Below, one piece after another: positions 7,054-14,519 of a stretch of 19,891 nt of DNA. Every line of letters starts with the position of its first letter. Position 1 is the first letter of the stretch. The notes under the pieces were generated by a model. The model was not told the origin of the DNA, did no database searches, and saw only the letters and a program-made list of their open reading frames with translations. A program made the translations under genes and the position numbers. Source of the stretch: Chitinophagaceae bacterium UBA1946 (GTDB lineage Bacteria; Bacteroidota; Bacteroidia; Chitinophagales; Chitinophagaceae); assembly GCA_002336815.1 (NCBI GenBank), contig DDEU01000034.1:1-19891 (forward strand), in the 5' to 3' direction.

Positions 7054-8595
7054 ATGAAACAGAGATGCTTGTTTTTAATCACAATGTTTTTTGCAACAAT
7101 ATCAATGGCTCAACCTGCCAGTACAACATTTAGCAAAGCCCAATTGCAGGATAAAATAAAAGGTGGGTGGGCCGGGCAAACCATTGGGGTAACTTTTGGT
7201 GGCCCTTATGAGTTCCAGTTCAACGGTAGTTTTATTGGAGATTATCAACCATTGAAATGGTACGATGGCTACTTAAAAAAAACCATGCTGAACAACCCGG
7301 GTTTGTATGACGATCTGTACATGGATGTAAGTTTTGTAGAAGTATTTGAAAAATACGGGATGGATGCACCGGTTGATTCATTTGCCAATGCCTTTGCCAA
7401 TGCCGGCTATGCACTCTGGCATGCCAACCAGGCTGCACGGTATAATATTCAGCATGGGATTGCGGTACCTCAAAGTGGTTACTGGAAGAACAATCCTCAT
7501 GCAGATTGCATCGACTACCAGATAGAAAGTGATTTTGCAGGATTGATGAGCCCGGCAATGCCCAACACTGCCTCAGCCATCAGCGACAAGATCGGGCATA
7601 TCATGAATTATGGCGATGGATGGTATGGCGGCGTATTTGTTGGTGCCATGTATGCCCTGGCATTTTCAAAAAATGATATCAATGAGATCGTAACAGGCGC
7701 TTTAAAAACAATACCACCCCAAAGTGAATTTTACCAATGTATCCGTGATGTGATACAATGGCATAAAAAGTATCCCGGTGACTGGAAACAAACCTGGCTG
7801 GCAGTACAGAAAAAATGGGCCAATGATATCGGCTGTCCTGATGGTGTATTTGCCGCTTTTAACATTGATGCAAAAGTGAATGCGGCCTATGTGGTGATCG
7901 GGCTGTTGTATGGTGCCGGCGACTTTACAAAAACGCTGGAGATCGCCACCCGTTGCGGACAGGATACAGACTGCAATCCATCCAGCGCCGCTGGTATTTT
8001 GGGAACAGTACTGGGTTATAATAAGATACCTGCGTATTGGAAAATGGGATTGAAGGAAGCGGAAACGATCCCTTTTAAATATACCAGCATGAGCCTGGAA
8101 GGTGTGTATGCCACCAGCTTTAAACATGCGCTGCTGAATATTGAACGCAATGGCGGAAAAGTATCAGGCAACCAGGTAACCATCAAAACGCAATTACCGG
8201 TGGCCGTAAAATTTGAAAAGAGTTTTGAAGGAGTTTACCCCATAGAGAAAAAAAACATTAACTGGTCGGATGATAAAACGGAGATCAGTTTTGACTTTAC
8301 CGGAACCGGTTTTGCATTAAAGGGAGAAACAGCAGCATGGGCAGGTTTATCGGCTTATGTTTTTAATACTGAGTTGTATGTAGATAATAAGCTGGTTGAA
8401 AAACCACAACTTCCGGCGAATTTTACCACACGCCGTGCGGAGTTGTGCTGGAACTACGATCTGCCCAAAGGCAAGCACCTGGTAAAACTAAAAATACTCA
8501 ATCCTTCGAGAGAGCTTTTTTTCAGGGCATGGGAAGTGATCGTGTATTCAGACAAAGCTACCGATGGAATCAAGGCGAATGAGATCAGTAAGTAA
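7054..8595 (+). CDS. Secreted ADP-ribosylglycohydrolase-family protein with C-terminal beta domain
   Basis: A 513-residue protein with a signal peptide (MKQRCLFLITMFFATISMAQ, 1-20). The start at 7054 was chosen because longer in-frame versions put 52 residues before this signal. Residues 28-370 resemble the ADP-ribosylglycohydrolase fold: KIKGGWAGQTIGVTFGG near the start (35-50), YDDLYMDVSFVEVF (85-98) as a possible first metal motif, and CGQDTDCNPSSAAGILG (301-317) as the family's DTD metal-binding signature. Residues about 380-500 form a separate region of short strands ending in RAWEVIVYSD, probably a beta-sandwich that may bind sugar. Being exported, it is unlikely to act on cytoplasmic ADP-ribosylated protein; a nucleotide-sugar or glycoside substrate outside the cell is possible but is inference. 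Confidence 0.88.
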   Translation: MKQRCLFLITMFFATISMAQPASTTFSKAQLQDKIKGGWAGQTIGVTFGGPYEFQFNGSFIGDYQPLKWYDGYLKKTMLNNPGLYDDLYMDVSFVEVFEKYGMDAPVDSFANAFANAGYALWHANQAARYNIQHGIAVPQSGYWKNNPHADCIDYQIESDFAGLMSPAMPNTASAISDKIGHIMNYGDGWYGGVFVGAMYALAFSKNDINEIVTGALKTIPPQSEFYQCIRDVIQWHKKYPGDWKQTWLAVQKKWANDIGCPDGVFAAFNIDAKVNAAYVVIGLLYGAGDFTKTLEIATRCGQDTDCNPSSAAGILGTVLGYNKIPAYWKMGLKEAETIPFKYTSMSLEGVYATSFKHALLNIERNGGKVSGNQVTIKTQLPVAVKFEKSFEGVYPIEKKNINWSDDKTEISFDFTGTGFALKGETAAWAGLSAYVFNTELYVDNKLVEKPQLPANFTTRRAELCWNYDLPKGKHLVKLKILNPSRELFFRAWEVIVYSDKATDGIKANEISK

Positions 8596-8667
8596 TCTTT
8601 AAATCAATCATTTATAAATCACATCAGGTACATTTCATTAATCCAGATCGCAGAAAAATAACAAGCA

Positions 8668-9129
8668 TTAATTATTCTCCAGTATTTTCCTTTGCTTCTT
8701 TTTCAGCGGAAAATTATTAGAGGCGATCTCACAGTAATCCAGCACCAACTTACAGGAACTGTTTTCCACCACCTGTATCACCCCGGCCAGGTTTTTATTT
8801 TCAAGACAAAACTTTGCCATGGCTGCGGTGTATAAACCGAAAAGATCAGCATCAGCTACAATTCCCTGCATTTTTTCTGATATGATAAATTTGAATTCTT
8901 TGCCGGCGGTCATCCATTTCACCAGGAACTGCAATGCGCTGGCCCTGTCCTTATCTGCTTTTTTAAAGGGAGTGGAAAGCAGGGTTGTTGCTGCGTGTAA
9001 TGCTATGGGATTGGCGGCCTTGCAATCGGCAGGGGTTTCGAGTTTGATATCCTGGTAAGGATAGTAAGTTTGACTGAATGCGATACTGCCGTTCAACAGG
9101 ATGGCAATAAGAAAAAATATCTTGATCAT
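8668..9129 (-). CDS. Small secreted protein of unknown function
   Basis: A 153-residue protein with a signal peptide (MIKIFFLIAILLNGSIAFSQ, 1-20). The mature part begins TYYPYQDIKLETPADCKAANP and appears mostly helical, with segments such as ALQFLVKWMTAGKEFKF and DLFGLYTAAMAKFCLENK. The helical pairing is a little like tetratricopeptide repeats, but no clear repeat is seen. Three Cys residues are spread through the mature part. I recall similar uncharacterised proteins from other Bacteroidota, but assign no function. It is convergent with the ADP-ribosylglycohydrolase-like gene, with 72 bases between them and no clear terminator. Confidence 0.78.
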   Translation of the reverse strand: MIKIFFLIAILLNGSIAFSQTYYPYQDIKLETPADCKAANPIALHAATTLLSTPFKKADKDRASALQFLVKWMTAGKEFKFIISEKMQGIVADADLFGLYTAAMAKFCLENKNLAGVIQVVENSSCKLVLDYCEIASNNFPLKKKQRKILENN

Positions 9130-9239
9130 GCGTAAGTGAATTAATAAATACTGCCGTGAAAGTAATACATTTTCAGCTACGCCACCAGGAGACTGGTTGA
9201 CCCCACAGGTTGACGATCAACACAGGATAACTACACAGG

Positions 9240-9276
9240 ACAATAAAACACAAGCCCCCAATTTGCATTGGGGGCT
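9240..9276 (-). terminator. Terminator behind ftsZ (end of dcw cluster)
   Basis: AGCCCCCAAT (9253-9262) and ATTGGGGGCT (9267-9276) form a perfect 10-bp stem with a 4-base loop. On the minus strand TGTGTTTTATTG follows, a broken T-run. It lies about 90 bases past the ftsZ stop and closes the cluster. Confidence 0.75.
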
Positions 9277-9320
9277 ATAACACACACTATAATTAACAAA
9301 CATTCTTCATTAAAATCTAT

Positions 9321-9335
9321 TGTCGTACTTCGACA
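9321..9335. repeat. Small TGTCG/CGACA hairpin with CTTCGACAGGCTCAG tail
   Basis: TGTCG (9321-9325) pairs with CGACA (9331-9335), and the stretch continues as GGCTCAG. I recall very similar CTTCGACAGGCTCAG stretches as dispersed intergenic repeats in Bacteroidota genomes. Only one copy is in this window, so repeat status is unproven. Confidence 0.4.
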
Positions 9336-9366
9336 GGCTCAGTATTATAATAGATCTCAAAAAATA

Positions 9367-11334
9367 TTAATCCGGTTTTTTACCGTCTAAAAACGTGTTG
9401 ATGGTGCTGATCTCAGCCTGGTTATTCTCGTCGCTTTTAACCATGTAGTTGCTGTAAAAGCTTTCTACATCTGCCAGGGAATTGTGCAATTCCATATTGC
9501 GGCGAAGGTAAGCTGGTACCTGTTCAAACTCGTTGTTAGGGTCAGCTGCGTTAATATTGAATGACAAATTACGCAGCTTCGTGATCCTATCGGCAGCCCG
9601 GCGCCTTAATTCTTCCGCTTCGTCCTGCAGCGCAGGCTCCTCAACGGACGACATTGTTAGGTTGGGCTGTTGTGTTTGCTGTGCCAGAGGCTTTTCCTCC
9701 GCCGCTTCATGGGAATCTTTAACCACCATCTGCATTTCAAAAACAGGTTCGTCGGCCTGTGGAATACTCTGCAGAGGGGTTAGTTCCTCGGTAGTATTGG
9801 ATTCTGGGGTTGGCTTTACCTCATGCACATAAATGTGCTGTGGCTTGGCCAGGTATGCACCTGTTGACGAGACAGGCTTGCTAGCGTCTTTATTAGGCTC
9901 TTCGTGAACGTTAGTTGCAGGCGTTGCAGCCCTGGCAGGCTCCTGGGCCTTTTCCGGTGCCGGCACCTGCGGTATGTCAAATACAACCGTTGGTAATTGA
10001 TCAACGGAGGAGGAGATTTCAAAAAACACCGGAGCATTGGAAGAATCAGCTTCAGCCGTTTTTTCCGGTGTAAGTGCTTTCATTTCGACAGATGTTGTTC
10101 CCGTGGTTATAACAGGCTCTTGCATGGCTGGCATATCGGGAGCTGCCAGTTCCATTACTATTTTTTCCGGTGCGGCCGGCTCAATGGATTCTTCTTTTAC
10201 TGCTTCGGCAACAGGTGCTTCCATCACAGGTTCTGCAACAGGTATCTCAAATTGCAATACAGGCTGCACCAGTTTACGTTCTTCCTTTGCAGGGATGTCG
10301 AGCGACAATATGATCTTGTCTTCTTTCTTTTCAACCTTAGGCTGGTTGATGGTTTTTGCAAAAGGATCCTTGTGTTCAAAGCCAGTTGCGATCAGCGTGA
10401 TACCGATCTCAGCGCCCAGTGTATTGTCGTATCCCAAACCAAGGATCACATCTGTTCCTTCACCGGCCCTGCTTAACAGGTAAGCCTGGATCACTTCTAC
10501 TTCATCCATGGTGAACTCATGTTCGCCTTCGGCTGAATTGATGTTGATCAGTATCCACCTGGCACCCTGGATATCATTGTCGTTGAGCAATGGAGAATTG
10601 AGTGCATTTTCAATCGCTTCCTGTGCCCTGTTTTCACCTACACCGGTTGCACTACCGAGTATGGCTACCCCGCCATTACTCATTACCGTGCAAACGTCGG
10701 CAAAGTCAACATTAATCTGGCCGGTACTGTTAATCACATCCGTGATGCATTTGGCAGCAGTAGCCAATACATTGTCAGCTTTTGAAAAAGCTTCCTTCAT
10801 TTTGAGGTTACCAAACTGGTGACGCAGTTTATCATTGCTGATCACCAGCAATGTATCCACATGGTCTTTCAGCAGTGTGATGCCTTCTTCAGCCTGGGCC
10901 AACCGTTTTTTCCCTTCATAAGCAAAAGGAGTTGTAACGATACCCACGGTAAGGATACCAAGGTCTTTACAAACTTTTGCTACGATGGGCGCTCCGCCTG
11001 TACCTGTTCCACCACCCATACCCGCAGTGATGAAGGCCATCTTGGTATTCACTTCAAGGATGCGTTTGATCTCTTCCAGGCTTTCTTCTGTAGCCTGGCG
11101 GCCGATGTTGGGATTGGCACCTGCACCCAGCCCCTGGGTTAAATGTGGCCCTAACTGTATTTTATTCGGCACGCTGCTTTGTGCAATGGCCTGTGCATCT
11201 GTATTACAGATAATGAAGTTTACGCCTTCTATATTTTGCGAAAACATGTGGTTAACAGCATTGCTGCCACCACCACCCACACCAATTACCTTGATGATGG
11301 ATGATTGTTCTTTGGGCAAATCAAAATGTATCAT
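9367..11334 (-). CDS. ftsZ: Cell division protein FtsZ with very long C-terminal linker
   Basis: Tubulin-like GTPase that forms the division ring. The start at 11334 (MIHFDLPKEQ) gives 655 residues; the ATG 48 bases upstream would translate a GC-rich repeat and is rejected. GTP-binding motifs: GGGGSN (20-25) and the tubulin signature GGGTGTGG (107-114). The T7 loop NVDFAD (208-213) supplies the catalytic acids. The globular part ends near residue 320. A roughly 280-residue Pro/Glu/Ala-rich, presumably disordered linker follows, then a predicted helix (570-590). The conserved tail VPAYLRRNMEL (606-616) to INTFLDGKKPD (645-655) binds FtsA in other bacteria. Typical FtsZ has about 380-450 residues. 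It is the last gene of the cluster, 197 bases after ftsA, and a terminator follows. Confidence 0.97.
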   Translation of the reverse strand: MIHFDLPKEQSSIIKVIGVGGGGSNAVNHMFSQNIEGVNFIICNTDAQAIAQSSVPNKIQLGPHLTQGLGAGANPNIGRQATEESLEEIKRILEVNTKMAFITAGMGGGTGTGGAPIVAKVCKDLGILTVGIVTTPFAYEGKKRLAQAEEGITLLKDHVDTLLVISNDKLRHQFGNLKMKEAFSKADNVLATAAKCITDVINSTGQINVDFADVCTVMSNGGVAILGSATGVGENRAQEAIENALNSPLLNDNDIQGARWILININSAEGEHEFTMDEVEVIQAYLLSRAGEGTDVILGLGYDNTLGAEIGITLIATGFEHKDPFAKTINQPKVEKKEDKIILSLDIPAKEERKLVQPVLQFEIPVAEPVMEAPVAEAVKEESIEPAAPEKIVMELAAPDMPAMQEPVITTGTTSVEMKALTPEKTAEADSSNAPVFFEISSSVDQLPTVVFDIPQVPAPEKAQEPARAATPATNVHEEPNKDASKPVSSTGAYLAKPQHIYVHEVKPTPESNTTEELTPLQSIPQADEPVFEMQMVVKDSHEAAEEKPLAQQTQQPNLTMSSVEEPALQDEAEELRRRAADRITKLRNLSFNINAADPNNEFEQVPAYLRRNMELHNSLADVESFYSNYMVKSDENNQAEISTINTFLDGKKPD

Positions 11335-11346
11335 AGTTATAAAGAA

Positions 11347-11373
11347 GCCCCTCAGTCCCCAAAAGGGGAAATC
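11347..11373 (-). repeat. GC-hairpin repeat, copy D (ftsZ leader)
   Basis: TCCCC (11356-11360) pairs with GGGGA (11365-11369). On the minus strand the hairpin is followed by a second G-run (GAGGGG) and ends 12 bases before the ftsZ start codon. Same layout and orientation as copies A, B, C and E. Confidence 0.65.
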
Positions 11374-11500
11374 AAGAAGCACTTTTTAATATTGATCCTT
11401 TTATTGGCTATTCAAACATCGCTGAACAACATTTAAAAGATCAATGGTTAATTAATGGTATTAGTAAAAAAAGAACTTATTAATTTTATTCTCTTTCTTA

Positions 11501-11520
11501 ACCCCTCCAAATGGAGTGGT
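11501..11520 (-). repeat. GC-hairpin repeat, copy E (behind ftsA)
   Basis: ACC and CTCC (11501-11508) pair with GGAG and GGT (11513-11520), with one mismatch and a 4-base loop. It lies 11 bases past the ftsA stop codon. It is the most diverged of the five copies. No T-run follows on the minus strand. Confidence 0.5.
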
Positions 11521-11531
11521 TTTGGAAGGCC

Positions 11532-12959
11532 TTACAAATGTGCATCCCCTTCTTCTTTAAACAGGTCGATCAGGCCATTTTTAAAAGAGTCCATAAACGT
11601 TTTTAATGATTTACGCTCTTTCACTTTCGGCATGTGATGCTGCTCTTCCACCATTACTGCTTCTTCCTGTGCTGCTGTATCCAGTTTTTCGTCTACAGGT
11701 GGACGTTGTAATGATGCAGGAACCTCAACCCTGCGGAATTTTTCTTCAAACTGCTTGTTCTTGTTCTCGTAGTCGTTATAACCTTTCAATATCAAACCGA
11801 TACAGGTACTGTACATGGGCTTGGTCAATTCATCGATATGGCCACTTGCCAAATGCTCGTTCGGGAAACCGATCCTTGCATTCAAACCGGTAACGTACTC
11901 TGTCAATTGAATTAGATGTTTCAGCTGAGATCCACCACCGGTAAGGATCACTCCACCGTTGAGCAATCTTGTATCCAGGCCAACCTGTTTCAGGTGGTAA
12001 GAAACAAAATCCATGATCTCACTCATGCGTGCCTGGATGATGCCGGCCAGGTTTTTTACACTGATCTCTTTGGGCGGCATACCACGCAGACCCGGAATGG
12101 TGATGAATGCATTTGCTTTGGCTTCATCCGCCAATGCACTACCAAACTGAACTTTCATTTGCTCAGCCTGTGTTTTCAATACACCCAAACCATTCTTGAT
12201 GTCGTTGGTAATATTTTCACCACCAAATGGAATTACTGCAGTATGCTTTAAAATACCTTCATAAAAAACAGCGAGGTCGGTTGTACCACCACCAATATCA
12301 ACAATGGCAACGCCTGCTTCAAGATCCTGGTCGCACATTACAGCGGCCGCTGAGGCCAATGGCTGCAATACCAGATCCTGCGTTTTCAAACCAGATTTTT
12401 CCACACTCCTGTTGATGTTACGGATGGCATTTTTATCACCAGTGATGATGTGAAAATTGGCGCCCACTTTTACACCGCTATAGCCGATCGGGTTGGGGAT
12501 GTTCTGGAAATTATCTACGGTAAACTCCTGTGGGATCACATCAATGATCTGGTCACCTGCAGGAATGTACGTGCGGTACTGGTCAGCAATCAGGCGATCG
12601 ATCTCTTCCTGGCGGATCTCTTCTTCTGTATTCTGCCGCACAATATCCCCCCTTGTTTGCAGGCTTTTGATATGATGGCCTGCGATGCCTACATATACTT
12701 CGCTCAACGCAAGGTTTGGATTGGATGCATAACAGTTTTCCAACGCTGTTTGAATGGCCTTGATGGTTTGGTCGATGTTCAATACCATGCCGTGTTGTAC
12801 GCCATTGCTGTTGGCACGGCCAAAGCCAAGTATCTCCAGTTTGCCATATTCATTCTTACGGCCTGCAATGGCCGCAATTTTTGTGGTGCCTATGTCGAGG
12901 CCCACAATAACAGGATTGTTATTCCCGTTATCAAATGTGTTGTTTTGTTCGCTAATCAT
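11532..12959 (-). CDS. ftsA: Cell division protein FtsA
   Basis: Actin-like ATPase that anchors FtsZ to the membrane and recruits later division proteins. The start at 12959 (MISEQNN) gives 475 residues; upstream in-frame ATGs would translate an ACAAAC repeat and are not favoured. Nucleotide-binding motifs are complete: LDIGTTK (21-27), VDIGGGTTDLA (220-230) and VILTGGGSQLK (337-347). The C-terminus has an amphipathic helix rich in Phe, Leu and Lys (about 450-470, LKTFMDSFKNGLIDLFKEE), the usual membrane-targeting sequence. It is preceded by an acidic/His linker of some 55 residues. It lies between ftsQ (236 bases upstream) and ftsZ (197 bases downstream), wider gaps than in the rest of the cluster, which leaves room for extra promoters, although I found no consensus -7 box. 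Confidence 0.97.
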   Translation of the reverse strand: MISEQNNTFDNGNNNPVIVGLDIGTTKIAAIAGRKNEYGKLEILGFGRANSNGVQHGMVLNIDQTIKAIQTALENCYASNPNLALSEVYVGIAGHHIKSLQTRGDIVRQNTEEEIRQEEIDRLIADQYRTYIPAGDQIIDVIPQEFTVDNFQNIPNPIGYSGVKVGANFHIITGDKNAIRNINRSVEKSGLKTQDLVLQPLASAAAVMCDQDLEAGVAIVDIGGGTTDLAVFYEGILKHTAVIPFGGENITNDIKNGLGVLKTQAEQMKVQFGSALADEAKANAFITIPGLRGMPPKEISVKNLAGIIQARMSEIMDFVSYHLKQVGLDTRLLNGGVILTGGGSQLKHLIQLTEYVTGLNARIGFPNEHLASGHIDELTKPMYSTCIGLILKGYNDYENKNKQFEEKFRRVEVPASLQRPPVDEKLDTAAQEEAVMVEEQHHMPKVKERKSLKTFMDSFKNGLIDLFKEEGDAHL

Positions 12960-12964
12960 AGTTG

Positions 12965-12985
12965 TATGTGTTTGTGTTTGTGTTT
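12965..12985 (-). repeat. ACAAAC tandem repeat in the ftsA leader
   Basis: On the plus strand TATGTG TTTGTG TTTGTG TTTC, so the ftsA mRNA carries about three CACAAA units ending six bases before the start codon. There is no Shine-Dalgarno sequence. An unstructured A/C-rich leader may help ribosome loading. Confidence 0.6.
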
Positions 12986-13071
12986 CGTTTTTATGCTGTG
13001 TTGTTATGCTGTCTTGTTTGTTCCACACCAGCTTCAGATCTTTGGTCATCATGCTTGTAAGCCTGTTCTGT

Positions 13072-13103
13072 TATTTTTTCTTTTTGGTAAAAAAGAAAAA
13101 ATA
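13072..13103. repeat. 14-bp perfect A/T hairpin between ftsQ and ftsA
   Basis: The arms at 13072-13085 (TATTTTTTCTTTTT) and 13090-13103 are exact reverse complements around a GGTA loop. It lies in the 236-base ftsQ-ftsA gap, about 92 bases after the ftsQ stop. It lacks the GC stem of a classical terminator, but transcripts in either direction would carry U-rich and A-rich arms. Confidence 0.65.
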
Positions 13104-13195
13104 CGCTCTCTTGTACCGCATGCCATTTTTATCTATCCTGTTCTCTATTCAATTTAAAAACTGGTCCGTTTTCACTTTCAATTTCCCATTCTTAA

Positions 13196-14461
13196 TTAAT
13201 ACTCATTCTGCTTCGGCATTACTGCTTTGGGTTTAGAAAGAGGTGTTTTCGCAGGGACTGGTTTAGGTTTATTTGGCGCTGGTTTTTTGTCATTTGTCAG
13301 TGGCTTTGCTGCAACCGGTTTCGGCTTAACCGCCGGTTCTTTTTTAACGGCAGGCTTCGCCGCTGGCTTTGCTATTGTTTTTGCAACAGCTTTTTTGTTG
13401 GCCGCAGCGCCCGGGTTTTTCATGGGTAACGGATCATTTAATACAATTGGGGCAATAACCGGAATACCTTGAGGTTTATTCAAACTGCTGGCTTCAGGGG
13501 CATTTGAAGCTTCCTGGTTATCATCCCGCTGTATCGATTCCTGTATCAGGCTGAAATCTGTTGTGTTGTGTTCATTGTCCTGCAGCATCATCTGCATGGA
13601 ATCATTCGCCAGGTGCTCCGCCGTTGCCGCGATCGCCTGCATCAATTGAATGGTACGCAGTGAATCTGCCGCCTTGTCCTCGGCGCCCTTTCGTTTTGCT
13701 ACCACCTGTCCTGCGTATTGCACACTGATCAAACTGTAATAATTCCAGCCGCATTTGGTCATCACTTCCTGGTAAAATAATTTCAGCTTGCTTAATTTTT
13801 TTTCAATGTCTGTAGCATCACCAAAAGCAATTACACTGTTCCCGATCTTAGGGATCATCTCGAAATTCCTTTCTGCGGTGATATCCACCTGGTCTACCAG
13901 TGCCATGGCAAAAGAATCCTTTTGCAGGGCCATGCTCAACTGGTATACTGCTTTCAGCAAAGCGCTGTCTGCTTTGGAAAGCACTGCTTTGTCTGAAGGA
14001 AAGTTGGTGAATACCGGCAAGCGGGCAGAAAACTTTTCACTCAACGGCAGCATGGCCATACTACTGTCGATATAAAATGTTGTACCGGCCGCTGAGAATA
14101 CCCTGGCCACAGGTTCTCTTTCTGAGATCACTACCTGTAATACTGCATTGTTGTCAAAGAACAGTTGTGCTTTTTTTACCCAGATGTTTTTTTGCAGGTC
14201 GGCTTCCAGCGACTTTAAGTTGAAAAAAGAAACCGGCTGACCCACAGGCGAACCATCAATGTATTGATTGAGCGCATTGATCACATCTGTTTTATCAACA
14301 AAAAAATTATTACTCACTCCTTTAATGGCAATGTTAAGCCCGGTGCAGGTTTGCTTTTCTTCTTTGTTGATGGCAGCAACCAGCAATACGGCAACACCCG
14401 CTCCCATGGCGATCCACAGCGAAGTCAGTATCCATTTTATAATTGTTTTCTTTTTTGCCAT
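13196..14461 (-). CDS. ftsQ: Cell division protein FtsQ with Lys/Pro-rich periplasmic tail
   Basis: Bitopic membrane protein that links cytoplasmic and periplasmic parts of the divisome. Of 421 residues, the N-terminal MAKKKTIIKW is cytoplasmic, about 10-31 is the single membrane helix, and a POTRA-like domain follows (about 40-115, with VDKTDVINALNQYI). It ends in an ISEREPVARV-like strand, followed by the FtsQ beta domain to about 260. An acidic/Gln-rich stretch follows. The last 74 residues (348-421) are a low-complexity Lys/Pro/Ala tail (KPAAKPAVKKEPAVKPKP and similar). The identity rests on position between murC and ftsA plus this layout, since FtsQ sequences diverge widely. It starts 58 bases after murC, directly at the edge of a GC-hairpin repeat. 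Confidence 0.92.
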   Translation of the reverse strand: MAKKKTIIKWILTSLWIAMGAGVAVLLVAAINKEEKQTCTGLNIAIKGVSNNFFVDKTDVINALNQYIDGSPVGQPVSFFNLKSLEADLQKNIWVKKAQLFFDNNAVLQVVISEREPVARVFSAAGTTFYIDSSMAMLPLSEKFSARLPVFTNFPSDKAVLSKADSALLKAVYQLSMALQKDSFAMALVDQVDITAERNFEMIPKIGNSVIAFGDATDIEKKLSKLKLFYQEVMTKCGWNYYSLISVQYAGQVVAKRKGAEDKAADSLRTIQLMQAIAATAEHLANDSMQMMLQDNEHNTTDFSLIQESIQRDDNQEASNAPEASSLNKPQGIPVIAPIVLNDPLPMKNPGAAANKKAVAKTIAKPAAKPAVKKEPAVKPKPVAAKPLTNDKKPAPNKPKPVPAKTPLSKPKAVMPKQNEY

Positions 14462-14462
14462 A

Positions 14463-14484
14463 CCCCTATCCCCTAAAAGAGGAT
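14463..14484 (-). repeat. GC-hairpin repeat, copy C (ftsQ leader)
   Basis: ATCCCCT (14468-14474) pairs with AGAGGAT (14478-14484), with one C-A mismatch and an AAA loop. On the minus strand it is followed by AGGGGT directly before the ftsQ ATG, so the repeat's G-run lies at the ribosome-binding position. Confidence 0.62.
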
Positions 14485-14519
14485 TTTAACATTCGATTAT
14501 TTTAAAACGCTTTATCAAT

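Noticed and set aside
9533..10483. Long plus-strand frames opposite the ftsZ linker (up to 159 residues)
   Set aside because: They are Ser/Ala- or Phe/Cys-rich translations opposite low-complexity Pro/Glu/Ala codons, with no family resemblance.
11335..11382. FtsZ start 16 residues further upstream
   Set aside because: The added residues (MLLDFPFWGLRGFFIT) are a translation of the GC-hairpin repeat and do not resemble FtsZ N-termini; MIHFDLPKEQ does.
11501..11520. Copy E as an ftsA terminator
   Set aside because: No T-run follows on the minus strand, and ftsZ downstream shows no recognisable promoter of its own, so read-through seems more likely.
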